DNA of 64,000 bases, from NCBI GenBank assembly GCA_963767645.1, contig CAVYEW010000011.1, forward strand, positions 62,001 through 126,000, given 5' to 3'. The notes under the pieces are model-generated. The model was not told the origin of the DNA. It was given only the letters and a program-made list of their open reading frames with translations, and searched no databases. This document shows positions 55,963-64,000 of the stretch, piece by piece (position 1 is the stretch's first letter; each line of letters opens with the position of its first letter). Position numbers and translations under genes: made by a program. The DNA is from DATFDN01 sp963767645. Its GTDB lineage: Bacteria > Pseudomonadota > Alphaproteobacteria > Acetobacterales > Acetobacteraceae.

Positions 55963-56969
55963 CCAACTCCGTCACGATCCTCCGTGCGCGCAGCCGCCGG
56001 CTCGCCAAGCTGGTCCATCCCGATGGCCGGGTGGAGGGCTACGACCAGGCGCGCACGTTCGATCTCGCCGAGCGACCAGTCCCCGATCTCGCCGCACTGG
56101 CTGACCTGCTGCGCGGGCTCCTGCCGCGCTGGGACATGGCGGTGGTGCGCGGCGCTATCGCCGATCCCCAACGGGTGCGTGGCGTGCGCCGGCTGTTGCA
56201 CCCCGACGCGAAGATGCGTGAGCCCGCGACGCTGCGCGACGTGCCCCGCCGCTGGCTGGCGCTGGACATGGAGGGCATCCCGCTGCCGGCGGACGTGCCG
56301 GCTGCCGACCTGCACGCCTGCTATCACATCGCGTTGGCGACCCTGCCCGAGGCGTTCCAGGGCTGCGCCTGCATCGTGCAGGCGAGCGGCAGTCACGGGA
56401 TCAAGCCCGACCTGCGGCTGCGGCTGTGGTTCTGGTGCGATCGGCCGGTAGGTGGCGCGGAGCTGAAGCGGTGGTTGCGCCACACGCCGGCCGACCCCTC
56501 CCTGTTCGGCGCCGCGCAGCCGATCTACACGGCGGCGCCGGTGATGGCCGGTGGCGCTATCGATCCGCTGGCCACGCGCATCGCCGTCATCTCCGGCCGG
56601 GCGCTGCTCACCGCAGGCGCGATCCCGCCCCATCCGCCACCGCGGACGCCAGCCCCTGGTGAGATCCACGCCCTGGCCGGCAGTCATCGTGCCGAGCACC
56701 TGAGCGGGCGCTACGCGCACGCCGCGCTGATCCGCGCCGCCACGAACATCGCCACCGCGGACAAGCGCCACCCCTGCATCATCCGCGAGTGCACCGGGTT
56801 GGCCCGCCTCGTCCACGCCGGCCTCCTCGCCGAGTCCGCCATGCGCGCGGTGGTCACCGAGGCCGCGCGGCGGGCCGGCAAGGAAGACGGGTCCGAGATT
56901 TCCTCGTGCATTGCCTGGGCGCTCGCTCACCCGAGCACGGGCAAGCTGCCGGAGGCGCGCCGTGGCTGA
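55959..56969 (+). CDS. Primase-like replication protein
   Basis: A 336-residue protein probably of the archaeo-eukaryotic primase (prim-pol) type. WLALDMEGIPLP would be the acidic motif I, and SGSHGIKPDLRLRLWFWCDRPV the histidine-containing motif II region, with TRIAVISGRALLTAG further down. The C-terminal half is helical. The ATG at 55959 overlaps the previous gene. It precedes a DUF3987 ATPase gene, a common primase-helicase pairing in mobile elements. Confidence 0.6.
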   Translation: MTNSVTILRARSRRLAKLVHPDGRVEGYDQARTFDLAERPVPDLAALADLLRGLLPRWDMAVVRGAIADPQRVRGVRRLLHPDAKMREPATLRDVPRRWLALDMEGIPLPADVPAADLHACYHIALATLPEAFQGCACIVQASGSHGIKPDLRLRLWFWCDRPVGGAELKRWLRHTPADPSLFGAAQPIYTAAPVMAGGAIDPLATRIAVISGRALLTAGAIPPHPPPRTPAPGEIHALAGSHRAEHLSGRYAHAALIRAATNIATADKRHPCIIRECTGLARLVHAGLLAESAMRAVVTEAARRAGKEDGSEISSCIAWALAHPSTGKLPEARRG

Positions 56970-58461
56970 CGGAATGCAGGCCGACACGGCACTCGGCCAG
57001 GCCATCGTGCAGACGGCGCTGGGCGACATCAAGCGCCCGCTATTCCGGCCCATTCCGCCCGCGCCCGAGTTCCCCCTGCACGCGATGGGCCCGCTCCGGG
57101 ACGCCGCGGAGGCCGTCCAGTGGCGGACCCAGGCGCCCGCCGCGATCTGTGCGCAGTCGGTTCTCGCGGCCGCCACGCTGGCCGTGCAGGCGCACCGGGA
57201 TGTGGAGCTGCCCGGCGCGGGCGTGAAGCCGCTGACCGAGTTGTTCGCCTCCGTCGCGGATAGTGGTGAGCGGAAATCCAGCGTCGATCGGATCGCGCTC
57301 ACGGCTGTAGGGCGGCTCGAGGAGCACTGGCGCGCGCGGCGCGAGGCGGACATGGCGGCGTACGCCAACGACCACGAGGCGTGGAAGAGCGCGCGCGACG
57401 CGGCCCGAAAGAGGCACAAGAGCGACCGGGCCGCGATCCGCGCGGCGCTGGAAGCCATCGGCCCGGAGCCGAAGCCGCCGCCGCAGGCCATGCTGGTCGT
57501 TGCAGACCCGACGCCAGAGGCACTGGTTCTCCATCTAAGCGAGCGGCCTTGGGCCGGCGTGTTTACGGCGGAGGGAGGAATTCTGCTTGGCGGCGCGGCT
57601 TTCAACGATGAAAGCCGCATGCGAACGGGCGCGCTGCTGAACACGCTGTGGGACGGCGCGCCGATCCGCCGCTCCCGCGTGCTGACCGGCAGCGCATTCC
57701 TGCCCGGCCGGCGCTGCTCCGCACATCTCATGATGCAGCCAGTGGTCGCCGATCGGCTGTTTGGCGACACAATGCTGGACGGGATCGGGCTGCTCGCCCG
57801 ATTCCTGCTGGTCGCACCGGACAGCACCGCCGGGACCCGGTTGTTTCGAGAGGTCCCGCCCCAGTGCGAGATGGTGCTGCACGACTATAACGATCGCCTG
57901 ACCGCGATCCTGACGCGCCCGCCCGCGACGATGCCTGGGGCGCCTGACGCGCTCGCCCCGCCCGCTATGCCCCTGAGCGGGCCGGCGCGGGCGCTGTGGG
58001 TCCGGTTCCACGATGCGGTCGAGTGTGATCTCCGGCTCAGCGGCGAGCTGCACGCCATCCGCGCGTTCGGGGCGAAGATGGCCGAGCACGCCGGCCGGCT
58101 CGCGGCGGTGCTGACCGTCTATGCTGACCCGGACGCTATGGAGGTGAATGCCGAGGCGATGGCCTGCGGCATCGCGCTGGCGCAGCACTATGCGGCCGAG
58201 ATGCTGCGCTTGCAGGGGGCCGGGAGCGTCGCGCCGGACCTCCGGCTGGCAGCCCGGCTGCTTGCCTGGTGGCAGGGGCGCGGCAATCCACGTTGCTATC
58301 TCGCAGAGATCTACCAGCGGGGCTTGAACGCCATCGGCGACGCGGCGACTGCGCGCAGATTGGTGGCTCTCCTTGAGGAGCACGGCTGGGTCATGCGGCT
58401 GACGCCCGGCACCGAGCTGGACGGCAAGTCCCGCAAGGACGCGTGGGAACTCGTGCCGTGA
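56962..58461 (+). CDS. DUF3987 domain ATPase (replicative-helicase-like)
   Basis: A 499-residue protein of the DUF3987 family, often paired with primases in phages and integrative elements. The Walker-A-equivalent DSGERKSSVDRIAL is the family signature, EGGILLGG and LLARFLLVAP follow. The GTG at 56962 overlaps the primase stop; an ATG at 56974 is an alternative. It probably unwinds DNA for element replication, by analogy. Confidence 0.75.
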   Translation: MADGMQADTALGQAIVQTALGDIKRPLFRPIPPAPEFPLHAMGPLRDAAEAVQWRTQAPAAICAQSVLAAATLAVQAHRDVELPGAGVKPLTELFASVADSGERKSSVDRIALTAVGRLEEHWRARREADMAAYANDHEAWKSARDAARKRHKSDRAAIRAALEAIGPEPKPPPQAMLVVADPTPEALVLHLSERPWAGVFTAEGGILLGGAAFNDESRMRTGALLNTLWDGAPIRRSRVLTGSAFLPGRRCSAHLMMQPVVADRLFGDTMLDGIGLLARFLLVAPDSTAGTRLFREVPPQCEMVLHDYNDRLTAILTRPPATMPGAPDALAPPAMPLSGPARALWVRFHDAVECDLRLSGELHAIRAFGAKMAEHAGRLAAVLTVYADPDAMEVNAEAMACGIALAQHYAAEMLRLQGAGSVAPDLRLAARLLAWWQGRGNPRCYLAEIYQRGLNAIGDAATARRLVALLEEHGWVMRLTPGTELDGKSRKDAWELVP

Positions 58462-58817
58462 GCGCCCTCGCATTCGATCCCTGGGCGACCAGCGAAACAC
58501 AGATTCAGCGGGCGCCCCCACCTAAAGCACCTAATCCACCTAATCCGGGCGGCGACGGACGCACCCGATTAGGTGCTCTAGGTGGATTAGGTGGGGTGCC
58601 GCCCCCAAGCCTCGCTCCGCCAGCCCATCGCCACCCCGCCGCGGCCAGCGAACCGTGCCGCTGGCATTTGCCCTGGGTCGCCCCCGAGCCGGGCGACCGG
58701 TGCGCGTGCTGCAAGGGGGATCGGTTCTGGACCCGCGAGGCCGATCCCGGCTGGCGGTGCTGGACCTGCCACCCGCCCGTGCTCGGCTGGCCGGACGTGC
58801 GGGAGCTGCGGACGTGA
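58458..58817 (+). CDS. Small zinc-ribbon protein
   Basis: A 119-residue protein with a low-complexity N-terminus (PPPKAPNPPNPGG and RLGALGGLGGVPPP) and a C-terminal zinc ribbon CACCKGDRFW...WRCWTCHPP (two CxxC pairs). The GTG overlaps the DUF3987 stop. The low-complexity part is dictated by an unusual inverted repeat in the DNA (58520-58592), so it may serve the DNA rather than the protein. Confidence 0.6.
   Translation: MSALAFDPWATSETQIQRAPPPKAPNPPNPGGDGRTRLGALGGLGGVPPPSLAPPAHRHPAAASEPCRWHLPWVAPEPGDRCACCKGDRFWTREADPGWRCWTCHPPVLGWPDVRELRT
58520..58592. repeat. Inverted pair of three tandem 9-bp iteron-like units
   Basis: Left side: ACCTAAAGC, ACCTAATCC, ACCTAATCC (58520-58546). Right side, in the opposite orientation: CGATTAGGT, GCTCTAGGT, GGATTAGGT (58566-58592). 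A 19-nt spacer separates them. Each unit equals three codons, so the repeats stay in frame inside the zinc-ribbon gene. Iterons next to primase and helicase genes often act as a replication origin or operator; that role is inferred. Confidence 0.75.
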
Positions 58818-58960
58818 ACCGAGTGGCGCGACAGTGATCCGAACCCGCTGCCGATTGAGCGGCCCAGCAACGCCGCACCCACGCACGGCAATGCCATCCC
58901 AACCGCGACGGCCTCCCCGCGAGCCCGCCGCACATCCCAACACTTGCGGAGAGACGGGAC

Positions 58961-61805
58961 ATGACCTCCCCGCCTGATCAGCAGGCTGCATCGCCCACCC
59001 AAGCTGCGACAGCGGCGCGCCGCCCGCGCCCAGACTTTCCACCTGACCGAGGGGGAGGCGGCACGGTGAGCCGCGCGATCAGAAGGTCGACGCGGTCTGA
59101 TGATCCGGCCTCCCCGGGCACCCACGGCATGCCGTCTGCGACCGCGGTGGTCGAACAGGATCGTTCGGTTTTTCAAGTCCGGCGACCGGACACGCTGCAA
59201 TTCAGCTCGATCGAGGGCCTCTGCCGCATGGCGGGCGTGCCGCAGCACAAGCTGCGGGCATTGATCGCCAAGGAACTGGTCGACAACGGCCTGGACGAAA
59301 CGGATCGCGTCGGGCGACCCGGTCAGGTGTCGGTCGAGCGCGTCGGCGGCGACCTATACCGGGTCACCGACCAGGGCGGCGGCATTCCTGGCGACGCTGC
59401 GACACTGGCCGATCTGTTCTCCAGCAGCCGAGCGATGGTTTCGGGCAAGGCGTTGCGGTTGCCGCGTCGGGGCTTGCTGGGCAACGGTTTGCGCTGCCTG
59501 GTCGCCGCGGTTGCGCTGGCCGGCGGCGACATCGTCGTGGAATGTCGAGGCGTCCGCACGCGTCTGCGGCCAAGGCGGGTCGGCGAGACGCAGATCGTGG
59601 ACGTGACGGCATCGTCGAGGACGGCCGGCACGCTGCTGCAATACACGCTCGGCGAGGCCATCCCGCCGGACAGCCGTGATCTGGAGGATGCCAAGGCGGC
59701 GATCGCGCTCGCGCAGACGGCGGGACCGACGTATAGCCGGCGTCCGAGCCCGCATTGGCTCGATGCCGGCCATCTGTTCGAGACCTTCGCCACAATCGAG
59801 CCGGTGGACTTGACAGTCCGGCAGGTCATCGAGCAGCTCGACGGCTGCTCAGGTGCGATGGCAGGCAAGCTTGCCGCTCCGTTCGGCAAGGGCCGGACCT
59901 GCCGCAGCATGACTGAGCCCGAGGTGGCCGATCTGCTGACAGCGATGCAAAAGAGGGCGCGCGCGGTGAAGCCGCGCAGCCTTGGCCCAGTCGGCCCAGC
60001 CGCGTTCGGCGAACGATATGACGGTTACACAGTCGTCGAAGAGTGGCTGCGCGTCGGAGCGCATAAGCCATACGGCCTGATTCCCGTGCTGATCGAAGCT
60101 TGGGCGAACGTGAGGACCCGGCGCGGCGGCTATGCCAGCCTGCAGATATTCTGCAACCGCTCGCCGGCGGTCGGCGGCGCCGAAGCAGTGCGCGTCACGG
60201 GCGGTGGCGGGTTGCGATTGGCCGGAGCAGGACTTTCGCAGTGGGGCGATGTCGTGAAGGTGGAGGGCGGCGACTGCCGCCTTATCGTCGCGGTCACCGC
60301 TCCGCTGATCCCGACGACCAGCCTCGGCAAGGCACCCGATCTATCAGGCCTTCAGGGCGGGATCGCGGAGGCACTGCGACGCGCCTTCAGCCGCAGTCGC
60401 AACCGGCTGCCGCCTGATCCCGCGCAGCCGAAGCCGCCACGGGTGGAGCCGCCGCCCAAGCCAGCGAAGCCGCCACCGTTCGAGCCCTCCGGTCAGCTGG
60501 CGACCCTGCTCGCGCGCGAGGCGGATGACGTCGGAGTGCTGCCGCGGGATTTGCTGGTGCTGTCGCCGAAGCATGACCCGTTTGCGGAGACCCAGGCGAG
60601 CCGGCGGGAGGCCGAATGGTTCGCTGAGCAGATCGCGCGATTTCTGCCAACCGGCAAGATCCATTTGCGAGGCCTCTACTACCGCTGCCTCTCCGCCGGC
60701 GACGTGCGTCTGCCAGACGGCAAGCGGTTCGTCGGCACAAACAGGACTGCGGAACTGGTCGCCGACGCCGGCAAATACGCCCGCCATCTCGGGCTGGTTG
60801 CATTCGACAGGATCATTGACGAACGCGCTGCGCCGCCAGAACTCTACGACACTGAGGGCGGTCCCGCTGACCCGGGCGACACCCGCCACGAGCGGCGGCT
60901 GATAGTTGCTGGCCGTGGAAATGCCGTCGTTATACCCCCCTTATCCGTGCTGCTGCCCCGGATCTGTATGATCGGGGAGAAGGTCAGTCTGGCCGAGGTG
61001 CTGCGGCCAATCGCGCGCGAGGCCAAAGGGGAACTGCTGCTCGCGACGGGCGAGGTTAGCGAGGCGGCGGCCTATGGCGTCGCGGCGCGCGCCGCGTCGG
61101 ACAGGCGGCCGCTACGGGTGCTGTATTTCAGCGATTTCGACCCTTCCGGCTGGCAGATGCCGGTGTCGGTCGCGCGGAAGCTCCAGGCGCACCGGCATCG
61201 GGAGTTCCCCGACCTTGACGTGCGTGTAATCCGTGTTGCGCTCACTTATGAACAGGTCGTCGCGTTCAATCTGCCAGACTCGCCTATCAAGCCTGGAGAG
61301 AAGCGCGCCCGGCAGTGGCGTGCGCGATGGGGGCGTGAACAGGTCGAGGTTGACGCACTCGCCGCACTGCGGCCTGACATCCTCGATCAGATCGCCAGGG
61401 CCGCAGTTGCACCCTATTTCGACCCGACGTTCGAATTCGCGGTTCGCCGCCGCGGCGAAGCTGCCGGCGAACTTGCAATCGTGGTTGAGCCGGCACCCTG
61501 CCTACGAGACGGCGGTGCGATCGATCCGGTCTGCGCACGGGCCTGCCAGGAAAGCGGTCGCGGCAATGAACAAGGCCTCGCGCGCGGCGATCGCGGCGCT
61601 GCGCAAGGCTGTCGAAGTCGCGGAGGACAAACCGGACCTGTCGCCGATCGAGGTCCACCCGGAGATTACCGCGGCTGAACCCGACGACGCAGTTTTTGAC
61701 AGCTGCGACGACTTTGTCACGGCGACACGGCGGATGAAGGCGATCAAGGCACTATCGCCCGAACCTGACGATGAGACCGACGACGCAGAGGCGAGCGGGC
61801 AATGA
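58961..61805 (+). pseudogene. Type IIB topoisomerase-like fusion: GHKL ATPase plus Spo11/TopoVI-A-like half, one frameshift
   Basis: N-terminal GHKL ATPase of the TopoVI-B kind: N-box KELVDNGLD (Glu105, Asn109), DQGGGIP (Asp137) and GLLGNGLR (171-176). A transducer-like region and a Pro-rich linker (about 480-515) follow. The C-terminal half is Spo11/TopoVI-A-like: 5Y-CAP motif HLRGLYYR (candidate catalytic Tyr574), then Toprim Glu673 in IGEK and SDFDPSG (Asp725, Asp727). The frame breaks near 61450; removing one C gives 947 residues, and the restored C-terminus (LPANLQSWLSRHP...) matches the next gene's product. The start is 58961 (GGAGAG upstream) or GTG 59066. It resembles Topo VIII. Confidence 0.85.
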
Positions 61806-63436
61806 CTGCCTTCCACATGAGGGGACGGTATTGCCGGAACCCGGACGACCTCGCCGCGCTCTTCTCCATCCACCGCCCGCACATCGTCTCGCCGCTGATC
61901 CCACTGCTTTCTACCGGCAAGAGACCAGATCTCGGGCGGTTCGAGCCGGCGATCGACACCGCGATCCGCCGCGCCCTCGAGCGGTCACGCGATCGGCTGC
62001 CCCCGGACATGACGGAGCCGAAGGCGCCTCCGCCGCCCAAGCCGCCGCGGCCGCCGAAGGTCGAGCCACCCCCGAAGCCGCCCCGCGAGGTCCATCAGCC
62101 ACGGGGCGTGCTCGGTCAGATCATTGCCGCCGAGGCCAAGGCGGTCGGAGTGCAAGTCAACGATCTCCGCGTCATGTCGGCGCGGCGAGACCCGTACACG
62201 CTCGATACCGCCACCAATCACCGCAACGGCAAATGGTTCGCCGAGCAGGTCGACCGCTTCGTCCACTCCCAGCCAACCGTGCACCTGCGCGGCCTCCACT
62301 ATATCTTGAGTTCAACCGCCGCCATCGTGCGGCCCGACGGAAGACTGTACGTCAACGATCACTCGTGCTGGACCTGGCTGCAGGATCGGGCCGCGAAAGC
62401 CGCCAGATGGCTGGACTATGTCCCGTTCGACCGCATTCACGATGCACGCAACGAGGACCCGATCTGGTGCGCGCTCAGCCAGCCCAGCATGGTATCGAGC
62501 TATGGCAAGCGCAGCGTCATCGTCGATGTCCGATCATTGGGAATCGAGATGCCGGGCCTCGGTGATGTACTGCCGTATGTCGGAGTCAGCGGCGGCCGCA
62601 GGCCGGTGCAGCCCTACAGGCTGGGACTGATCGGGGAGAAGTCGTCGCTTCGACCTGTCGTCGAGCCGCTCGCCCAGGAATACCGCATGGACGTGGTGCT
62701 CGACACCGGCGATGCCCGCGACAGTCACCTGTACGAGATGGCCGAGCGGGCGTCGCACGATCGGCGACCCTTCGTCGTGTTCTATCTCTCGGACTTCGAT
62801 CCCGGCGGGCACAACATGCCGACCTCGGTCGCACGCAAGTTCCAGGCGCTTTGTGCCCTGCACTTCCCCGATCTCGACCTCCGTCTCTATCCCGTGGCGC
62901 TGACGCTTGAGCAGTGCGTCAAGTTCGATTTGCCGAGCGCGCCATTGAAGCCGAGTGAGCGGCGCAAAGAGAAATGGCAGGCGCAGACCGGCGGGCGCGA
63001 GCAGACGGAGCTCGACGCCCTCATGGCGCTGCGACCCGGCGAATTGGAAAAGCTGCTGATCGCTGCAGTTGAGCCGTTCTTCGATCCGACGCTCAACCAG
63101 CGGTTCAACGAGGCCGACGCGATGCCCCGTGAGGTGCAGGAGTGGTTCGACGCCCTGCCGGCGTGTACCGTCGCGGTCGAGGCGATCACGCCATTGCGCA
63201 ACGCCGCGGCTGAGGCGGCTGACGCCCTCAAGAAGGCGGTTGAAGAACATGCCGAAGCGGTGCGCAAAGCCGTGCGTGAGGCAGAGGATGCGCCGACGCT
63301 TGAGCCGGTCGACGTCACGCCGGAGATTGCCGTCGAGCCGCCCGAGCCGATGTTTCACACCAGAGACGACTTCCTCACCGCGACGCGCAAGCTGATCGCT
63401 CGCCGAGACGGTGTCGAAGGCAGGGGCTACGCATGA
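61802..63436 (+). CDS. Stand-alone TopoVI-A/Spo11-like protein, paralogue of the upstream C-terminal half
   Basis: A 544-residue protein that aligns along its length from residue ~30 with the second half of the preceding fusion, including the end of its transducer (APLIP/SPLIP, GKxPDL, RxRLPPD) and the Pro-rich linker. The 5Y-CAP motif is HLRGLHY (Tyr167), and the Toprim residues are Glu279 in IGEK and SDFDPGG (Asp331, Asp333). It lacks the GHKL ATPase. The final ~100 residues form a coiled coil (AADALKKAVEEHAEAVRKAV) and share DDFxTATR with the fusion. It starts by ATGA overlap, so both are co-translated. Confidence 0.85.
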   Translation: MTAFHMRGRYCRNPDDLAALFSIHRPHIVSPLIPLLSTGKRPDLGRFEPAIDTAIRRALERSRDRLPPDMTEPKAPPPPKPPRPPKVEPPPKPPREVHQPRGVLGQIIAAEAKAVGVQVNDLRVMSARRDPYTLDTATNHRNGKWFAEQVDRFVHSQPTVHLRGLHYILSSTAAIVRPDGRLYVNDHSCWTWLQDRAAKAARWLDYVPFDRIHDARNEDPIWCALSQPSMVSSYGKRSVIVDVRSLGIEMPGLGDVLPYVGVSGGRRPVQPYRLGLIGEKSSLRPVVEPLAQEYRMDVVLDTGDARDSHLYEMAERASHDRRPFVVFYLSDFDPGGHNMPTSVARKFQALCALHFPDLDLRLYPVALTLEQCVKFDLPSAPLKPSERRKEKWQAQTGGREQTELDALMALRPGELEKLLIAAVEPFFDPTLNQRFNEADAMPREVQEWFDALPACTVAVEAITPLRNAAAEAADALKKAVEEHAEAVRKAVREAEDAPTLEPVDVTPEIAVEPPEPMFHTRDDFLTATRKLIARRDGVEGRGYA

Positions 63437-63468
63437 GATTTCGCTCGCCTGGCTGGGCCTGACGCCTG

Positions 63469-63666
63469 ATGACCTGCCTTCGCGACAGCGAGGGAGCGGG
63501 CAATGTCCATCGAGAACCTTGGTGCGGCACTTCGGTGCGGTCGAGGAGCCACGCTGCTGCGGCAAGATCGAGCACCGGCCTGCTCGATATCCTGGTGATC
63601 GCGGTCGGTGTCGAAGGCGGAGGTGACGACGCCAGCGGCGACAGCGATGAGGAGGACGAAGCGTGA
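63469..63666 (+). CDS. Short acidic-tailed open frame, uncertain
   Basis: A 65-residue frame ending in LLDILVIAVGVEGGGDD and a Glu/Asp-rich tail. An alternative frame from 63502 (MSIENLGAALRCGRG) could be joined to it by a one-base shift. No family is recognised. It may be a remnant of the region between the topoisomerase-like genes and the recombinase tail. Confidence 0.25.
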   Translation: MTCLRDSEGAGNVHREPWCGTSVRSRSHAAAARSSTGLLDILVIAVGVEGGGDDASGDSDEEDEA

Positions 63667-63670
63667 GTGC

Positions 63671-63861
63671 CGCCTCGAACGGCTCGACCCACTGTGGGAT
63701 GAGCTGTTCCCGGCCGAGCAGGCGCACATCGGCCGGCTGCTGGTCGAGCGGGTGGAGGTCGGATCGGTGGGGCCGACATTCAGCTGCGCATCAAAAGGCT
63801 GGCGAGCTTGCTGCATGACCTCAGCGCCTCCACGCCAGCAAACCCGGGAGTGGAGGCATGA
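63671..63861 (+). pseudogene. Remnant of a large serine recombinase (C-terminal end), frameshifted
   Basis: RLERLDPLWDELFPAEQAHIGRLLVERVEVG is the conserved end of resolvase-type large serine recombinases. A one-base loss at about 63766-63771 separates it from ADIQLRIKRLASLLHDLSAS and the stop. The catalytic domain and most of the protein are missing upstream, so this is a fragment left by recombination or deletion. Confidence 0.75.
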
Positions 63862-64000
63862 GCGGTGCACCCCAGGTGCTGACAGTCCGGATGTCGCTTG
63901 CGATCCGGCAACACAGCGGGCGGAAGGTCGTCCTCACGCCGCAGGGTGCCATTCCAGCTCCCGCGCCGCGGGCCCGTGTCGACTCGCTCTGGTCAAGGCG
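63858..64000 (+). CDS. Partial recombinase-associated hypothetical protein
   Basis: The frame starts by ATGA overlap with the recombinase remnant and runs off the window. QVLTVRMSLAIRQHSGRKVVLTPQG is the type of sequence usually found right after such recombinases in alphaproteobacteria. Near 63985 the expected SALVKA continuation appears one base out of frame, so it may be damaged as well. Function is unknown. Confidence 0.5.
   Translation, partial: MSGAPQVLTVRMSLAIRQHSGRKVVLTPQGAIPAPAPRARVDSLWSR

Noticed and set aside
58961..61678. Reading the GHKL protein as a gyrase B, histidine kinase or Hsp90-like ATPase
   Set aside because: The same polypeptide continues into a 5Y-CAP motif and a Toprim with SDFDPSG, which fits type IIB topoisomerases, not those families.
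61802..63436. Wadjet JetD-type protein
   Set aside because: Both have Toprim domains, but no JetA/B/C genes are present, and the neighbouring GHKL fusion and shared linker point to a TopoVI-like duplicate.

Overview
The window is a GC-rich chromosomal segment of an alphaproteobacterium. The gene content (cyclic-glucan-type ABC exporter, ROSE-type thermometer before an hsp20 gene, urtABCDE-ureDABCEFG cluster, infC with an apparent ATA start) fits Rhodospirillales, most likely an Acetobacteraceae-like organism. That placement is inference from gene style; no rRNA or other taxonomic marker was found.

Layout. (1) 0-12.4 kb: acyl-CoA and small-molecule catabolism. It holds two paralogous YghU/YfcG-type glutathione S-transferases, an enoyl-CoA hydratase (frameshifted), a MaoC dehydratase, two SDRs, a TIM-barrel amidohydrolase, a family III CoA-transferase, a GH63-like glycoside hydrolase, a frameshifted LivK-type binding protein and an LLM flavin oxidoreductase. 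(2) 12.5-21 kb: cell envelope and polysaccharide (Pro/Ala-rich membrane protein, ATP-grasp-like protein, Wza-type export lipoprotein, small secreted Cys-rich protein, galE, NdvA-like exporter) plus a split TPP decarboxylase. (3) 21-36 kb: mixed housekeeping (pdxY, SDRs, rpmE, hsp20 with its thermometer, thrS, infC, cysG) and a ccdAB toxin-antitoxin pair. (4) 36.8-48 kb, minus strand: a complete urea import and urease cluster, urtABCDE-ureDABCEFG. A sigma54-type promoter lies before urtA, so nitrogen control is likely. A brnTA toxin-antitoxin module sits in opposite orientation between ureA and ureB. Five genes of this cluster carry single-base frameshifts. (5) 48-52 kb: a GH3-type acyl-adenylating enzyme next to a penicillin-acylase-family amidase. 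(6) 53 kb to the window end: an integrated mobile element. It has a P4-type tyrosine integrase, an AlpA-like regulator, a primase-like protein, a DUF3987 ATPase, a small zinc-ribbon protein whose coding region contains a triple 9-bp inverted iteron-like repeat, and a type IIB topoisomerase-like pair. The window ends in a decayed large-serine-recombinase tail.

The most unusual item is that topoisomerase pair. One polypeptide fuses a GHKL (TopoVI-B-like) ATPase to a Spo11/TopoVI-A-like 5Y-CAP plus Toprim half. It is followed, with a 4-nt overlap, by a second stand-alone A-like paralogue. This resembles the Topo VIII / Mini-A families of mobile elements, but the tandem BA-fusion plus extra-A arrangement deserves attention.

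There are 13 apparent single-base frameshifts. Nearly all can be repaired by removing or adding one base, often in a short homopolymer. Raw-read verification is needed to separate assembly error from real decay. No tRNA, rRNA or CRISPR array was recognised.
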